DNA of 64,000 nt from Xanthobacteraceae bacterium (GTDB lineage Bacteria > Pseudomonadota > Alphaproteobacteria > Rhizobiales > Xanthobacteraceae), in the NCBI GenBank assembly GCA_022841625.1, contig JALHRD010000007.1:62001-126000 (forward strand). Direction: 5' to 3'. The notes below the pieces were generated by a model that saw nothing but the letters and a program-made list of their open reading frames with translations, was not told where the DNA came from and did not search any database. Shown here piece after piece: positions 43,956-52,624 of this stretch; the stretch's first letter is position 1; each line of letters starts with the position of its first letter. Both the position numbers and the translations under genes were made by a program.

Positions 43956-44960
43956 ATGAAGGCACTGGTGCTGCGCCAGCATGGCGGGCTTGAAAATCTT
44001 GAGGTGGTATCCGATAAGCCCGTGCCGCAGGCGGTTGAAGGCCATGTCGTCATTCGGGTCCGCGCCTCCTCGTTCAATTACCATGACGTGTTCACCATGC
44101 GCGGCATGCCCGGCATCAAGGTGCCATTGCCGGTGGTGATCGGCCTCGACATGGCCGGCGACATTGCCGAGGTCGGCCCCGGCGTCGCCGGCTGGAAGGT
44201 CGGCGATCGTGTGCTGGTCAATCCGATTGACAAGAAAAAAGGCCTGATGGGCGAAATGCTCGATGGCGGCATGGCGGAATACTGCCTGGTCGCCGCCGAT
44301 CAACTGGTCGTCATGCCGGCGGGCGTCAGCTATGAGGAAGCGGCGTCGCTGCCGGTCGCTTATGGCACCGCGCACCGCATGATTGTCACCCACAACACCA
44401 TCAAAAAGGGCGACCGGGTCATCATCCTGGGCGCGTCCGGCGGCGTCGGCACCGGCTGCGTGATCCTGTGCAAGCTGCTCGGCGCCGAGGTGATTTCCTG
44501 CACGTCAAGTCCGGAGAAGGTGGAGGCGCTCAAAAAGCTCGGCTCCGACCATGTGCTCAATGTGAAGGAGACCGATTTCTCCAAATGGGCGGTTGAGAAA
44601 TACGGTAAGCCGCAGCGGCGCAGCTATGACGGCGGCGTCGATGTGGTGATCAATTTTACTGGGGGCGATACCTGGCATCCGTCGCTGCGTTGTCTCAAGC
44701 GCGGCGGCAAGCTTTTGGTTTGCGGCGCCACCGCCGGTTACGATCCGAAGGAAGATCTGCGCTATATCTGGAGCTTCGAGCTTAATATCATCGGCTCGAA
44801 CAGCTTCTACGACGAGGACCTGAAGGGTTTGATGGCGCTGATCGCCGACGGCAAGATGAAGCCGGTGATCGATAAGGTGCTGCCGCTCGACCAGGCCCGC
44901 GAAGGATTGCGGCTGATCGAGGATCGCGAGGTCATCGGCAAAGTGGTGGTGGCACCGTAA
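43956..44960 (+). CDS. zinc-type/MDR family dehydrogenase
   Basis: 334 residues from ATG 43956 (MKALVLRQHGG); in-frame GTG codons at 43932 and 43941 would add 5-8 residues and overlap the dioxygenase stop. Medium-chain reductase: ASSFNYHDVFTMRGMPG, VIGLDMAGDIAEVG, and Rossmann motif IILGASGGVGTGCVILCKLLGA near residue 158. No structural-zinc Cys cluster, suggesting a quinone/enoyl-reductase-type member. Likely operon with the dioxygenase. Confidence 0.87.
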   Translation: MKALVLRQHGGLENLEVVSDKPVPQAVEGHVVIRVRASSFNYHDVFTMRGMPGIKVPLPVVIGLDMAGDIAEVGPGVAGWKVGDRVLVNPIDKKKGLMGEMLDGGMAEYCLVAADQLVVMPAGVSYEEAASLPVAYGTAHRMIVTHNTIKKGDRVIILGASGGVGTGCVILCKLLGAEVISCTSSPEKVEALKKLGSDHVLNVKETDFSKWAVEKYGKPQRRSYDGGVDVVINFTGGDTWHPSLRCLKRGGKLLVCGATAGYDPKEDLRYIWSFELNIIGSNSFYDEDLKGLMALIADGKMKPVIDKVLPLDQAREGLRLIEDREVIGKVVVAP

Positions 44961-44972
44961 GGTTCTCCTCCG

Positions 44973-45010
44973 CCATCCTTCGAAGCTCGTTGCACGCGCG
45001 CCTCAGGATG
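44973..45010. repeat. REP-like element CCATCCTTCGAAG...CAGGATG
   Basis: Shares CCATCCTTCGAA and CCTCAGGATGA with elements at 7212-7258 and 33298-33340. It lies in the 76-bp gap between the dehydrogenase and the thioesterase genes; a transcript through it would form a short hairpin. Confidence 0.65.
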
Positions 45011-45036
45011 ACTGAGACAGTTCAGGAGCGACATTC

Positions 45037-45465
45037 ATGCCCGACGACATCACCCTCGAAAAAGTCCAGGCCATGATCACCCGCGCGCCCTATCATCAGT
45101 GGCTCGGGCTCAAGGTCGTCGCCGTGCATGACGACGGCATCGAATTGACGGCAACGTGGCGTGAGGAGTGGGTGGTCAATCCGGAGCGGCGCTACACCCA
45201 TGGCGGCGTGCTCGCGGCTTTGGTCGATCTCGCGGCCGACTGGGCGATGGTGAAGAAGCTCGGCCGCCCGGCGCCGACCATCGACCTGCGGGTCGATTAT
45301 CACGCCGCCGCCATGCCGGGCGACCTGACCGCGAAAGGCAAGGTGGTGCGGCAGGGCGGCCAGTTCTCCTGCGCCGAAGCCTCTATCTACGACAAGGATG
45401 GCAAGCTTTTGGCGTCGGGTCGCGGCACTTATTTCACAGCGCCGCCGCCACCGCCGAAGGCGTGA
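45037..45465 (+). CDS. PaaI-family acyl-CoA thioesterase
   Basis: 142 residues, TTCAGGAG upstream. Hot-dog fold with NPERRYTHGGVLAALVDLAADWA (the HGG...D motif), VDYHAAAMPGDLTAKGKVV and a Pro-rich tail. Hydrolyses acyl- or aryl-CoA, often rescuing CoA in phenylacetate-type pathways. Its stop overlaps the start of the ligase gene. Confidence 0.87.
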   Translation: MPDDITLEKVQAMITRAPYHQWLGLKVVAVHDDGIELTATWREEWVVNPERRYTHGGVLAALVDLAADWAMVKKLGRPAPTIDLRVDYHAAAMPGDLTAKGKVVRQGGQFSCAEASIYDKDGKLLASGRGTYFTAPPPPPKA

Positions 45466-46985
45466 TCGAGACCGCGTCGATGCCTGCCTTCAGCAATCTT
45501 GGCGACCTGATCGTCCGCGAGCGCGACATGACCAAGGTCGCGATCGTCGATCTCGGCGGCGAGATTAAACCGCGCGAATTCAGCTATGCGCAGCTCGATG
45601 CCATGGCGGCCGGGGTCGCACGTGCGCTCGTCCGGCGTGGCTTTGCCCGTGGCGACCGGATCGCGATCCTGTCGGCTAATCGCGCCGAATACCTCGCGGC
45701 GTATTTTGGGATCATGCGCGCCGGCTTTGTGGCGGTGCCCGTGAATTTCAAATTCCCGCGCGCGACCATCGATTTCATCGTCCGCGACGCCGACGCCAAG
45801 CTTGTGTTCTGCGATCCGCCGCGGCGCCAGGATTGCCCGGATGGCTTGCCGATCGTCAGCTTTGGTGTGGCAGGAGCGGACGGTTTCGACGGATTTCTTG
45901 ACCACGGTCCGTACGACACGATGATTCCGGCGGCGCGCGAGCCAGCGATGTTTCTTTACACCTCGGGGTCGACCGGAAAGCCCAAAGGCGTCGTGCTCTC
46001 GCACCAGAGCCATCTCTGGGTCGTGGAAGCAAGACTTGCGCCAGGACTCGATAAGCACCGCTATCTGATCGCGGCGCCGCTTTACCATATGAACGCGCTG
46101 GCGCTGTCGAAACTGGCCTGCGCGGCGCATGCCACCATCGTGCTGCTGCCGCAGTTCATCGCGCGCGCCTATATCGACGCGATCGAGCGCTACCGCGCTA
46201 CCTGGCTGACCGCGGTGCCGCCGATGATGGCGATGATGCTGCGCGAAGCCGATCTGCTGGCGCATACCGATCTCGCCAGCGTGCAGTTCGTCCGCATGGG
46301 CTCCGCGCCGGTGAGCCGGAGCTTGATGCAGGCGATCCATCGCGCGCTGCCGAAGGCCCTGGTCACCAACGCCTATGGTACCACCGAAGCCGGCCCGGTG
46401 GTGTTCGGTCCACATCCCAAGGGTCTCAAACAGCCAGAAATGTCGGTCGGCTATCCACATCCGCAAGTGCAGCTACGCTTGGCGGACGGCGACAACAAGC
46501 ATGCCGAAGAGGGCGTTCTGGAAATGAAATGCCCGGCGGTCATGAACGGCTATCACAACCGGCCGGACCTTGCGCCGCCGATCACGGCGGACGGCTATTA
46601 CATCACTGGCGATGTGTTCCGCCGCGATGCCGACGGCTTCTATACTTTCGTTGGCCGCACCGACGACATGTTCGTGTCCGGCGGTGAGAACATCTATCCC
46701 GCCGATGTCGAGCGGATGCTGGAGCGTCACCCCGGCGTGGCGCAAGCGGCGGTGGTGCCGGTCGACGACGACATCAAGGGCCAGAAGCCGGTTGCTTTCG
46801 TGATCCCAAAATCTAGCCAGGCGCCGAGCGTGGACGACATTAAAGAATTCGCGCTCGCCCATGCGCCGGCCTATCAGCACCCGCGCTTTGTATGGTTTGT
46901 CGACGAATTGCCGCTGGCGTCGACCAACAAGGTCGATCGCGGCCAGTTGATGCGGATGGCGGCAGAACGGATGCGGGCGGTTTAG
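45462..46985 (+). CDS. AMP-forming acyl-CoA ligase
   Basis: 507 residues from GTG 45462 (GTGA overlap with the thioesterase stop); ATG 45480 is an alternative. ANL-family motifs in order: YTSGSTGKPKGVVLSH near 155, YHMNALA, NAYGTTEAGPVVFG near 305, DGYYITGDVFRRDADGFYTFVGRTDD near 380, and the C-terminal STNKVDRGQL with the catalytic Lys. Activates a carboxylic acid with ATP and CoA. Thioesterase and ligase together suggest turnover of a CoA ester. Confidence 0.9.
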   Translation: MIETASMPAFSNLGDLIVRERDMTKVAIVDLGGEIKPREFSYAQLDAMAAGVARALVRRGFARGDRIAILSANRAEYLAAYFGIMRAGFVAVPVNFKFPRATIDFIVRDADAKLVFCDPPRRQDCPDGLPIVSFGVAGADGFDGFLDHGPYDTMIPAAREPAMFLYTSGSTGKPKGVVLSHQSHLWVVEARLAPGLDKHRYLIAAPLYHMNALALSKLACAAHATIVLLPQFIARAYIDAIERYRATWLTAVPPMMAMMLREADLLAHTDLASVQFVRMGSAPVSRSLMQAIHRALPKALVTNAYGTTEAGPVVFGPHPKGLKQPEMSVGYPHPQVQLRLADGDNKHAEEGVLEMKCPAVMNGYHNRPDLAPPITADGYYITGDVFRRDADGFYTFVGRTDDMFVSGGENIYPADVERMLERHPGVAQAAVVPVDDDIKGQKPVAFVIPKSSQAPSVDDIKEFALAHAPAYQHPRFVWFVDELPLASTNKVDRGQLMRMAAERMRAV

Positions 46986-46991
46986 TGGGTG

Positions 46992-47981
46992 TTATTGCTT
47001 CTGCTTCAATCCCAGCGTATCGATCAGCGGCGTCCAGCGTCTGAGTTCTTCCTGGACATAGGCTGTCGCGGTTTTCGGGTTTGAATCGACAACCGGCTCC
47101 AGCCCCTGCTTGATCAGCGCTTCTTGCATGCCGGGATTTTTCATCACGGTCTGCGATGCATTGTAGATTCGCTCGACAATCGGCTGCGGTGTTTTGGCCG
47201 GGACCAGCAGCGCCGTAAAAAGTTCGGCGGTCATTCCCGGCAGGCCGGCTTCGACCGCGGTCGGTATATCCGGTGCGCCCTGCAATCGGGTGTTCGCGGT
47301 CACCGCAAGAATACGAAGCTTGCCGGCGTTGTGCAGCGCCAGCACTTGGCCGGTGATGTTGATGGTCGACATCGGGATCGCGCCCGAGACCTGATCGGTG
47401 AGGCTTGGGCCCGCGCCCTTGTAGGGCACATGCACGATGCCCGGCGCGCCGATTAGTTGCTTGAACAATTCACCGGCGAATTGGGTCATGGTGCCGGCGC
47501 CGGCCGAGCCGTAGGACAGCTTGTCCTGGTTTGCCTTGGCATAGGCGATGAATTCCTTGAGGTCTTTCACCGGCACCGAGGGATGAACGATGATGCCACT
47601 CACCGACACCGCCAGGATCGAAACGGTGATGAAATCGCGCGTCGGGTCGTACGGCACCTTGGGCATGATGGCCGGATTGAGCACCAGCGTCGAGGTGTTG
47701 CCGAAGGCGAGGGTGTAACCGTCCGGGGCCGCGCGTGCCGCGTCGCCCATGCCGATGGTGCCGCCGGCGCCACCCTGGTTCTCGATCACGATGGTGCCGA
47801 GTTGCTCCTTCATTCGCTCGGTCCATTGCCGCGCCACCGAGTCGACCACGCCGCCGGCTCCGAATGGCACAATCAGCCTGATCGGGCGGTCTGGATATTT
47901 GGCCTGGGACCACGCCGGTAGCGGCGTCAGCGCCGAAGTCGATAGCGTCAGACTGCCGCCGATGAATTCACGCCTGTTCAT
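46992..47981 (-). CDS. Bug/TctC family binding protein with Tat-type leader
   Basis: 329 residues. Leader MNRREFIGGSLTLSTSALT with twin Arg, ending PAWSQ. Mature start YPDRPIRLIVPFGAGGVVDSV, QGGAGGTIGM, APDGYTLAFGN, PYKGAGPSLTD. The stop codon is 6 bp from the convergent ligase stop. Confidence 0.92.
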   Translation of the reverse strand: MNRREFIGGSLTLSTSALTPLPAWSQAKYPDRPIRLIVPFGAGGVVDSVARQWTERMKEQLGTIVIENQGGAGGTIGMGDAARAAPDGYTLAFGNTSTLVLNPAIMPKVPYDPTRDFITVSILAVSVSGIIVHPSVPVKDLKEFIAYAKANQDKLSYGSAGAGTMTQFAGELFKQLIGAPGIVHVPYKGAGPSLTDQVSGAIPMSTINITGQVLALHNAGKLRILAVTANTRLQGAPDIPTAVEAGLPGMTAELFTALLVPAKTPQPIVERIYNASQTVMKNPGMQEALIKQGLEPVVDSNPKTATAYVQEELRRWTPLIDTLGLKQKQ

Positions 47982-48086
47982 AAAGTCACTCCAAACTGCG
48001 GTGCCATCTTATGCATAATCTAGTCAATCGGCCCGCGGATGTCTTGTAAGATGGCGGAACGGAATGTGCCGCTTCATGATGCCGCG

Positions 48087-48986
48087 ATGACAGATATCGA
48101 TCGCCAATTGCCGCTGGGAGAGGAGATCTTTCTCGACCATGTCGGCCATTTTGTGCGCGACCCGGAAGCGGCCGGCGCGGCGCTTATACGCGCGGGCTTT
48201 GCGCCGACGCCCAGGTCGGTGCAGGTCGCGCCCGATGGCGGGCCGACCGGCACCGGCAATGTCTGCGCCATGCTGACGCGCGGTTACATGGAGGTGCTGT
48301 TCAAGACCGCCGACACGACGTTGGGGCGCGAATTCGAAGCGGCGCTCGGGCGCTATTGCGGTATCCAACTCGCGGCATTTGCGGTGGCCGATGCCAATAT
48401 TTGGCACCAAAGGCTCGGCGTCGCCGGCTTCCGCACCCGGCCGATTGCGCCGTTCCAGCGCCCCGTCGCCACCGCCACCGGCACCGCCACCGCGGCCTTC
48501 ACGGTCGCCCGTGTCGAGCCCGGCGAGATGGCGGAAGGCCGCATCCAGATGCTCACCCATCACACCGAAGATGCGGTGTGGCAGAGGCGCTGGCTCACGC
48601 ATTCGAATGGCGCGCTTGGGCTCGCAAGCCTCTCGATTGTGGTCGCCGATGTCGATGAAGCCGCGGCGCGATATGCGCGCTTTACCGGACGGCCGGCGAT
48701 ACGAACATCGGCCGGGCAGGCGGTGATGCTCGATCGCGGACGGATCGATCTGGTGACGCGCGAAGCGTTCGCTGCGGCATTGCCGGAGATCGCAATCCCG
48801 TCGTTGCCGTTCATCGCGGGTTATGGCGTCACGGTGGCGTCGCTTGATGCGGCGGCGACGGTGTTGCGCAAAGGCGGGCTGTCGTTCCGCCGGGCCGGCG
48901 ATGTTCTGGTCGCGCCGTTCCCGGAGGAATTGGGGAAGGGCGCCTGGCTGTTTGGCGCGGACCGCCAGGCGGTGTTTTTCCGCTGA
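48087..48986 (+). CDS. VOC/glyoxalase-like domain protein
   Basis: 299 residues from ATG 48087; an ATG 16 codons earlier (48039) is possible. Two glyoxalase-like repeats: LDHVGHFVRDPEAAGAALIRAGFAP at the N terminus, and LSIVVADVDEAAARYARFTGRPA in the second half. The metal ligands expected in true glyoxalases are only partly visible (His in DHVGH). Probable metal-dependent lyase or isomerase of unknown substrate. The last 93 bp recur at 52239-52331. Confidence 0.75.
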   Translation: MTDIDRQLPLGEEIFLDHVGHFVRDPEAAGAALIRAGFAPTPRSVQVAPDGGPTGTGNVCAMLTRGYMEVLFKTADTTLGREFEAALGRYCGIQLAAFAVADANIWHQRLGVAGFRTRPIAPFQRPVATATGTATAAFTVARVEPGEMAEGRIQMLTHHTEDAVWQRRWLTHSNGALGLASLSIVVADVDEAAARYARFTGRPAIRTSAGQAVMLDRGRIDLVTREAFAAALPEIAIPSLPFIAGYGVTVASLDAAATVLRKGGLSFRRAGDVLVAPFPEELGKGAWLFGADRQAVFFR

Positions 48987-49338
48987 GGCCGCTCGAAGGT
49001 TATCTCAAACCTAAGGCCGTTCGAGGAGGTGCCCCGCCACTTGCTCGGAAACTCCATTTACTTCCGCTATCTGAGCAGGGCGAACATTGTCAATCGATCA
49101 CGCGACGCGATTGACCCATAGCCGTCTTTGTGATGGCGGGATTCGTGGAACGGGAAAATGGAATAAGTGAACATGCCACCGCGGCACCGATGCCGTCTGC
49201 GTGGAGGGTGTTTGCAGAGTTGTGCGGCGAACGTTCCCGCTTCCCCCTCATGGCGGGAGGTTGATGATGGGCAAACGCAGTTTCTCATTCGCGGGAGACA
49301 CGGCGGCGGACAACGAGTTTCGGGTGACGCAAGTTGGA
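48987..49338. other. 352-bp intergenic region with no gene seen
   Basis: Between the VOC stop and the chemoreceptor stop. A weak hairpin AAGGTT/AACCT lies just after the VOC stop. Small frames on both strands lack ribosome sites and known motifs. This is the position of the junction between the VOC gene and the transferred-looking chemoreceptor block. Confidence 0.5.
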
Positions 49339-50769
49339 CTACGCAGCCCGCACCTTCATAAGAAACTGGTCGAGCGAGGTCATCAGCGCATCCGCCTGAC
49401 ACCGCAGTTCGTTGGCAGCACCGAGCGACGCTTCCGCCACCGCCGATGTATTCGTCACGGCGCGCTTGACGACATCGACCTGGCTCGCGACCTTGTCGGT
49501 CCCGATCGTCGCCTGATGTGCGCTGTCGGCAATCTCGCTGGTGGCTCGCTGCTGCTCTCTGACCACTTCCATCACCGCGCCCGAGAGCGTGTCGATCTCG
49601 ACCACGATCTCGCCGATGTCATGGATCGCGGTGACGGTCTGCGTCGTCGTTGCCTGAATGTCGGCGATCTGGGTCGCGATCGTCTCGGTCGCCTTGGCGG
49701 TCTGGGCCGCCAGTCCCTTGACCTCATGCGCGACCACGGCAAATCCGCGCCCGGCATCGCCGGCGCGAGCCGCCTCGATCGTGGCGTTGAGCGCAAGTAG
49801 GTTGGTCTGCGCCGCGATGGCGTTGATCATCTTGACAATCTCGTCCACCTTGCGCGCCGACCCGGACAGCTTCTCGACCATGGCGTTGGCATGCCGCGCC
49901 GCAATGGTCGCTTTCTTCGCGACCGTGGAGGCCTCGGACATCTTATCGACAACCTCCGCGAACGAAACCGTGACAGCCTCGGTCGCAATCGAAGCAGCCC
50001 TCACGCTCGAACCGGCCTGCCCGGCCGCTTGGGTCAATTCCCGGGTGTGATCGTCGGCCGAGCTCACCGACGCCGCAACCGCCTGTGACACGCCTTCGGT
50101 CGCCGCCGCCGCCTCGGAGACTGCGCCCGCGATCTGGCGGATGTCCCGCTCCAGATGATCTGCAAGATTGAGCAAGCCCTGGCGGCGGGCGGCCTCCGCC
50201 TGCATGCGGCTCTGCTCCTGTGCAAGCTGCGCGCGTTCGAGCTCGACGGCCTTGTTGCCGAGCTCCGCGAGCGTGCGGTCAAGAACACGGAGCGGAAATA
50301 TCCGAATGGAGAAATAGGCAATCGTCCCCAGGAGGGTGCTCAAGAGCGCGACCCAGGCGGTGTTGATGATCAGCGGGCGGGCGCCTGCCTCGACCTCCAG
50401 GTGCCCCACGACACTCCCACCCTCGACGATCGGGGCCGATCTCATCATGGTGGGCGTCGCCAGCACGACGTCTTCGCTCAACACCAGCTGGCCTTGCGCA
50501 GTGACGATCCGCTGCTTGATCTGCTTGGATTTTCCGTCCGTGAATTGGATCAGCTCGCCCAGACGGACGTGGTGGAAAGGCCACATCGACCCATGCTGGT
50601 AGACGTAACGCGACACACGCTGCGCGCTGACGTCCGCCCGCAAGGAGAGCTGATCGGCATCCACCCAATAGCCAATCACGCCGTAGCCAAGCGGCGCACT
50701 CACGGCCGTCGTCACCGCCACGCATGCCCCAATGGTCGTGATCAACGATCGAACCGAGATGTCAGGCAT
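49339..50769 (-). CDS. methyl-accepting chemotaxis protein
   Basis: 476 residues. TM1 near 8-30, a small periplasmic part (about 31-133) with a WPFHHVRLGEL motif, TM2 near 134-157, then a coiled-coil signalling domain. The hairpin tip AAQTNLLALNATIEAARAG near 320-345 and GRGFAVVAHEVKGLA identify a class with no obvious HAMP domain. It should control CheA, not present here. The periplasmic domain also occurs in GGDEF proteins of soil alphaproteobacteria. Divergent from a PstS-like gene that may supply its ligand-binding protein. Confidence 0.88.
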   Translation of the reverse strand: MPDISVRSLITTIGACVAVTTAVSAPLGYGVIGYWVDADQLSLRADVSAQRVSRYVYQHGSMWPFHHVRLGELIQFTDGKSKQIKQRIVTAQGQLVLSEDVVLATPTMMRSAPIVEGGSVVGHLEVEAGARPLIINTAWVALLSTLLGTIAYFSIRIFPLRVLDRTLAELGNKAVELERAQLAQEQSRMQAEAARRQGLLNLADHLERDIRQIAGAVSEAAAATEGVSQAVAASVSSADDHTRELTQAAGQAGSSVRAASIATEAVTVSFAEVVDKMSEASTVAKKATIAARHANAMVEKLSGSARKVDEIVKMINAIAAQTNLLALNATIEAARAGDAGRGFAVVAHEVKGLAAQTAKATETIATQIADIQATTTQTVTAIHDIGEIVVEIDTLSGAVMEVVREQQRATSEIADSAHQATIGTDKVASQVDVVKRAVTNTSAVAEASLGAANELRCQADALMTSLDQFLMKVRAA

Positions 50770-50964
50770 AAAAACCCGCGAATAACGTCCAACAAATGGA
50801 AAATAGGGGCTGTTCAGTTAACCATCGATTAAGGACGGAGCATCTTTGCTCCTCCTGACCGCCATGAGCGTGAAGGCTGCAGGCCCCTTTGCTCGGCCTT
50901 GCTAACGGCTTGTTCGTGCTTCCTCGGCAGAGTGCGGCTCCTGTAAACCACAAGGGCTGCCCCC

Positions 50965-51798
50965 ATGATGACTGTCCGTCTCCTGCCTGTCGCCACGTTG
51001 GTTCTGCTGTGTCACGGTGCCGGAGCCGCAAACGCCGATGCCATGAAGGTCGGCGGAACCGGTGCGGCTCAAGGCATGCTGCTTCGGCTGAGCGAGGCAT
51101 TCCATGCGGCCCACCCGGGAGATCGCGTGGAGGTCGCGCCGGGGCTGGGCAGCAGCGGAGCGATCGCGGCCCTGGTCCCGGGCGTCCTGCAACTGTCGGT
51201 CAGCGGCCGCGCCCTCAAGGCCGAGGAGAAGGCCCAGGGACTGCAGAGCGCGCCATTTTTCGACACGCCGTTCGTGTTTGTCACCTCGCACCCCAACCCC
51301 CAGAGATTGACCAAAGCCGACGTGGTCGCCATCCACAATGGTGCGCTTGCCAAGTGGCCGGACGGCAAGGAGATCAAGCCGATCCTGCGGCCGAAGAGCG
51401 ATAGCGTGACCGGCTTCCTGATCGCCAATTTCGAGGGCATGCAGGCCGCGATGGACAAGCTGCGGCAACGCGTCGACGTTCCGGTCGCGGCAACCGACCA
51501 GGACAACATCGAGGCTGCCGTGAGGATCCCGAACTCGTTTGCGGGCGCGACCCTGGCGCAGATTCTGACCGAGCGGCCGTCGCTGCGGATCGTCACGCTC
51601 GATGGCATCGAGCCGTCGGTTGCGGCGATGGAGCAAGGCTCATACCCGCTTAAGATGCGAATAGACGTGGTGATGAAGTCCGATGCCGCACCCGTCACTC
51701 GACGCTTCGCACAATTCCTGCGCTCGGCCGAGGCCGCCAAGCTCATTCGCGAGAACGGCGGCGTGCTCCTGCCCGCGCAGACGGCATCGGCGCGGTGA
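50965..51798 (+). CDS. PstS-like periplasmic binding protein
   Basis: 277 residues, signal peptide 1-25 ending AANA. KVGGTGAAQGMLLRLSEAFHAAHPGDRVEV, GLGSSGAIAALVPGVLQLSVSGR, TPFVFVTSHPNP and a late SDSVTGFL fit the phosphate-binding-like fold. There is no pst transporter gene. The 195-bp divergent arrangement with the chemoreceptor suggests a binding-protein/chemoreceptor pair, which is inference. Confidence 0.75.
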   Translation: MMTVRLLPVATLVLLCHGAGAANADAMKVGGTGAAQGMLLRLSEAFHAAHPGDRVEVAPGLGSSGAIAALVPGVLQLSVSGRALKAEEKAQGLQSAPFFDTPFVFVTSHPNPQRLTKADVVAIHNGALAKWPDGKEIKPILRPKSDSVTGFLIANFEGMQAAMDKLRQRVDVPVAATDQDNIEAAVRIPNSFAGATLAQILTERPSLRIVTLDGIEPSVAAMEQGSYPLKMRIDVVMKSDAAPVTRRFAQFLRSAEAAKLIRENGGVLLPAQTASAR

Positions 51799-51874
51799 TG
51801 TGCCCGGTACGTCCGGCACCAAGGGTAGGAATGCCGGCTTCTGGCCCGACACGTCGGCGGGATAATGCCGGCGA

Positions 51875-51925
51875 TCGGAGTGGACCGGACATTCACTCCG
51901 TTCCCATGGTCGCAGTCGTGTGTTG
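51875..51925. repeat. imperfect direct repeat, left copy
   Basis: ATCGGAGTGGACCGGACATTC... resembles 52113-52160 (ATCGGAGTGGATCGAAAATTC...) over about 50 bp with roughly 70 percent identity. GGAGTG and CACTCC in this copy can pair. It lies just left of the Bug remnant; the other copy lies just right of it. Confidence 0.5.
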
Positions 51926-51983
51926 CTGGTTGCGCTTGCCGAGCGGTGCTGCCGCTTCACGGTTGTAAAACCCCAGCAATCAG

Positions 51984-52108
51984 CTACTTCGCCAATATCC
52001 CGCGCACCCGTTCCGCCACGGCGGGCGGGGTTGCGTAAATCTCGGCGATCATCTTCTGCGCCTGCGGCGCCGCCGGTCGGCTCGATCTCGTCGCCAGGAA
52101 GACGTTGG
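51984..52108 (-). pseudogene. displaced 3' end of a Bug gene
   Basis: Matches the last roughly 115 bp of the intact Bug gene at 53000. The final 35 bases and the QAQK(M/L)IAEIYATPPAVAERVRGILAK frame ending are nearly identical. A one-base indel (around 52066) puts the upstream GDEIEPT segment in another frame, so it is non-functional. No start codon. Confidence 0.85.
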
Positions 52109-52112
52109 TTAT

Positions 52113-52160
52113 CGGAGTGGATCGAAAATTCATTCCCATTGAAGATCGCCGTTGTGTAGC
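52113..52160. repeat. imperfect direct repeat, right copy
   Basis: Partner of 51875-51925. Starts ATCGGAGTGGATCG and contains CATTCCCATTG and CGCCGTTGTG. It sits between the Bug remnant and the VOC remnant. Confidence 0.5.
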
Positions 52161-52238
52161 GTGCCGGACAGGGTGGATAACCGCGTCGCCCTGACCGACG
52201 TCAGAGACGATCAAATTGCCAACGGGGAATCCGGAATT

Positions 52239-52331
52239 GCCGGCGATGTTCTGGTCGCGCCGTTCCCGGAGGAACTGGGGACGGGTGTGTGGCTGCTTGG
52301 CGCAGACGTACGCTTGGCGCTATTTGGTTGA
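52239..52331 (+). pseudogene. displaced 3' end of a VOC gene
   Basis: 93 bp aligned without gaps to 48894-48986: first 36 bases identical, about 20 mismatches overall. It encodes AGDVLVAPFPEELG.G.WL.GAD and a stop at the same place. No start or ribosome site. It lies 3.3 kb from its intact relative, beyond the chemoreceptor, PstS-like and Bug-remnant sequences. Confidence 0.85.
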
Positions 52332-52339
52332 GGCGCTGG

Positions 52340-52624
52340 CTATGCCGCGGTCTTCACGATCGCGACACGGACCGACAGCCCTGCATCCGTCGCCAGATTG
52401 ATCAACGCATCGAGGCTGAACTTGTTGATACGGCCCCGCAGCAAATCGTTCATTCGCGGTTGAGTCAGCCCCAGCCGCTTAGCGGCCACCGCCTGTGTAG
52501 TGTCCCAGGCGGCCACGCGCTCGCGGATCGCGATCATGATCTCGGCGCGCGCTTTCATGTTCGCGGCGGTGGCGCGCGATGGCTCGATCGCATCCCAGAC
52601 GCTGGCAAAACGTCGTTGTTTCAT
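52340..52624 (-). CDS. HTH antitoxin (HigA-like, HTH_37 type)
   Basis: 94 residues from ATG 52624. FASVWDAIEPSRATAANMKARAEIM is the signature N terminus of HTH_37 antitoxins; AAKRLGLTQPRMNDLLRGRINKFSLDALINLA is the XRE helix-turn-helix. It overlaps the toxin gene by 4 bp (ATGA). Expected to bind the toxin and repress the operon. Confidence 0.82.
   Translation of the reverse strand: MKQRRFASVWDAIEPSRATAANMKARAEIMIAIRERVAAWDTTQAVAAKRLGLTQPRMNDLLRGRINKFSLDALINLATDAGLSVRVAIVKTAA

Noticed and set aside
49067-49402. 111-codon minus-strand frame near the chemoreceptor end
   Set aside because: No ribosome site, overlaps the chemoreceptor, Cys/Arg-rich translation without recognisable similarity.
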